This document shows, one piece after another, positions 44,442 through 46,167 of a stretch of DNA of 46,167 nucleotides; position 1 is the stretch's first letter; each line of letters begins with the position of its first letter. Under the pieces are notes generated by a model. That model did no database searches. It was not told where the DNA came from and saw only the letters and a list, made by a program, of their open reading frames with translations. The translations under genes and the position numbers were made by a program. Location of the stretch: the NCBI GenBank assembly GCA_025353905.1, contig JANXNW010000266.1, positions 1 to 46,167 of the forward strand, written 5' to 3'. The DNA comes from Hymenobacter sp. Its GTDB lineage: Bacteria > Bacteroidota > Bacteroidia > Cytophagales > Hymenobacteraceae.

Positions 44442-45023
44442 ATGCATATTCAGCCCCTCACCGCCGGGCACTGGCCCCAGGTGTGCGCCATCTACGAACA
44501 GGGCATTGCCACGGGCCAGGCCACGTTTCAGACCGAGGCCCCGGTCTGGGCTGACTGGGACGCGGCCCACCTGCCGGTTTGCCGCCGGGTAGCCGTCGCC
44601 GCCGATGACCCGGCCACGGTGCTGGGCTGGGCGGCGCTCACGCCCGTCTCGGGCCGCTGCGTGTATGCGGGCGTGGCCGAGGTGAGCGTCTACGTGGCCG
44701 AGCAGGCGCGGGGGCGCGGCGCGGGCCGGCAGCTGCTGGCCGCACTGGTGAGTACCTCTGAGCAACATGGGCTCTGGACGCTTCAGGCGGGGATTTTTGC
44801 CGAAAACATGGCCAGCGTTAGGCTCCACGAGGCGGCGGGCTTCCGGTTGGTGGGTCGCCGCGAGCGCATCGGGCAGCTGCGCGGTGTGTGGCGCGACACG
44901 CTGCTGCTGGAGCGCCGCAGCGCCGTGGTGGGCGTGGCGGCCGGCTCTTCTCCCCTGCTTACCTCTTCTTTGGCCTGCCCGAAGCCGGGGCGCGCCCCGG
45001 CCCACGGCGTACACGGCCCGTAA
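44442..45023 (+). CDS. GNAT acetyltransferase, phosphinothricin/arsinothricin acetyltransferase-like
   Basis: IYEQGIATGQATFQTEAP, VAEVSVYVAEQARGRGAGRQLLAALV, GIFAENMASVRLHEAAGFRLVGRRERIG. Confidence 0.85.
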   Translation: MHIQPLTAGHWPQVCAIYEQGIATGQATFQTEAPVWADWDAAHLPVCRRVAVAADDPATVLGWAALTPVSGRCVYAGVAEVSVYVAEQARGRGAGRQLLAALVSTSEQHGLWTLQAGIFAENMASVRLHEAAGFRLVGRRERIGQLRGVWRDTLLLERRSAVVGVAAGSSPLLTSSLACPKPGRAPAHGVHGP

Positions 45024-45037
45024 CTTGCGCGCCGCTC

Positions 45038-46087
45038 ATGCTCGCGCCCCTGCTCCCACTCCCGCCGCCGCCCGCCCTGCGCGTAACTGACCTGCGCAAG
45101 CACTACGGCGCGCGCCCGGTGCTGGCCGGGCTGAGCTTTGAGGTGGCGGCCGGCGAAACGCTGGTGCTGCTCGGCCCCAGCGGCTGCGGCAAAACAACGC
45201 TGCTCAAAACCCTCAACCGCCTGCTTGAGCCCGACAGCGGCCGCATCGAGCTCCACGGCCAGGACGCGCGCCGGCTCGCGCCCGAGGCGCTGCGGCGCGG
45301 CATTGGCTACGTAATTCAGCAGGTGGGGCTGCTGCCCCACTACACCGTGGCCCAGAACGTGGGCGTGGTGCCCGGCCTACTGGGTTGGGCCCCGGCCCGC
45401 ACGGCGGCTCGCACGGCCGAGCTGCTCGCCCGCCTCGGCCTCGACCCGGCCCGCTTCGGCGACCAGTACCCGGCCCAGCTCTCGGGCGGGCAGCAGCAGC
45501 GCGTGGGTCTGGCCCGGGCCCTGGCCGCCGACCCGCCCCTGGTGCTACTCGACGAGCCCTTCGGCGCGCTCGACCCGCTGACCCGCGCCGCCGTGCGCCG
45601 CGATTTCCGCAAGCTCGACGAGCTGCGCCGCAAAACGGTGGTGCTCGTCACCCACGACGTGGGCGAGGCGTTCGAGTTGGCCGACCGGATTTTACTTTTA
45701 AACAACGGCCAGGTGCAGCAGCTCGGCTCGCCCCGGGAGCTGCTGCGCGCGCCGGCCAACGCGTTTGTGCGCAGCTTCTTCGCCGCCGAGCGCCTGGGCC
45801 TGGAAATGCGGGTAACGACGCTGGCCGAGGTTGAGCCGTTTTTAGCGGCTGAGTCTGCGGCTGAGTCAGCCGCCGGCCCGGTCCTCGCAGCCGCCGGGTC
45901 GGCGCTGCCTCCGACCGCCAGCGTGCAGCAGGCCCTAACCCAGCTGACTCAATTCGCGGCGGAGCCGGCCCAGTACCTGGATGGGGCCGGCGCTGCCTAC
46001 CCGCTCACGGCCGGCGCGCTGCTGGCCGCTTTCGGGCGGTTTTTCGCCACGCTCACCCCTCCCGCGCCTGATGCAAACCCTGACTGA
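45038..46087 (+). CDS. glycine betaine/osmoprotectant-type ABC transporter ATP-binding protein
   Basis: LLGPSGCGKTTLLKTLNRLLEPDSG, QLSGGQQQRVGLARALAADPPLVLLDEPFGALDPLTR, THDVGEAFELADRI. Confidence 0.88.
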   Translation: MLAPLLPLPPPPALRVTDLRKHYGARPVLAGLSFEVAAGETLVLLGPSGCGKTTLLKTLNRLLEPDSGRIELHGQDARRLAPEALRRGIGYVIQQVGLLPHYTVAQNVGVVPGLLGWAPARTAARTAELLARLGLDPARFGDQYPAQLSGGQQQRVGLARALAADPPLVLLDEPFGALDPLTRAAVRRDFRKLDELRRKTVVLVTHDVGEAFELADRILLLNNGQVQQLGSPRELLRAPANAFVRSFFAAERLGLEMRVTTLAEVEPFLAAESAAESAAGPVLAAAGSALPPTASVQQALTQLTQFAAEPAQYLDGAGAAYPLTAGALLAAFGRFFATLTPPAPDANPD

Positions 46088-46167
46088 GCTGCTGGCTTTC
46101 TGGCACGCGCAGGCCGGTAAGCTCGGCCAGCAGCTGGTGCAGCACGTGGCCCTGACGGCCGCCGCGC
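46071..46167 (+). CDS. ABC transporter permease, N-terminal fragment cut by window end
   Basis: ATG overlapping the ATPase 3' end; MQTLTELLAFWHAQAGKLGQQLVQHVALTAAA resembles OpuC-type permease N-termini. Confidence 0.6.
   Translation, partial: MQTLTELLAFWHAQAGKLGQQLVQHVALTAAA

Overview
High-GC window from a Bacteroidetes-type chromosome. A Hymenobacter-like origin is inferred from T9SS and TonB-dependent-receptor protein architectures and TAnnTTTG promoters; no database search was run. Most of it is housekeeping: DUF1015 protein, maf, two tandem polytopic membrane proteins, gpsA, an HD hydrolase, gyrA, a TPR protein, a complete histidine operon on the minus strand (hisG-D-C-B-H-A-F-IE), TonB-dependent receptors, a porin, rpe, an S8 peptidase with T9SS tail, mnmA, a TrpF-like protein, a peroxiredoxin fusion, trmB, folC, an HU/SPOR protein, an arsR-DUF6428-GNAT cassette, and a betaine-type ABC transporter cut by the window end. 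The most unusual signals lie between genes. (1) At least ten loci carry degenerate tandem arrays strictly phased at 7 or 8 nt. They abut or supply start and stop codons and are often arranged as inverted pairs. (2) A large REP-like inverted repeat at about 34.95-35.17 kb has a second partial copy at position 1; both copies are associated with phased arrays. (3) An AT-rich accessory island at 12.3-14.4 kb has a perfect 31-bp inverted repeat and AGTATAA iteron-like motifs directly upstream of an uncharacterised 363-aa protein. Other points: a carboxypeptidase-regulatory-like domain fused to a peroxiredoxin, a TrpF-like protein lacking the catalytic Cys motif, 5'-truncated TonB-receptor and LysR remnants side by side, and Cys-rich tails on two adjacent ars-like proteins.
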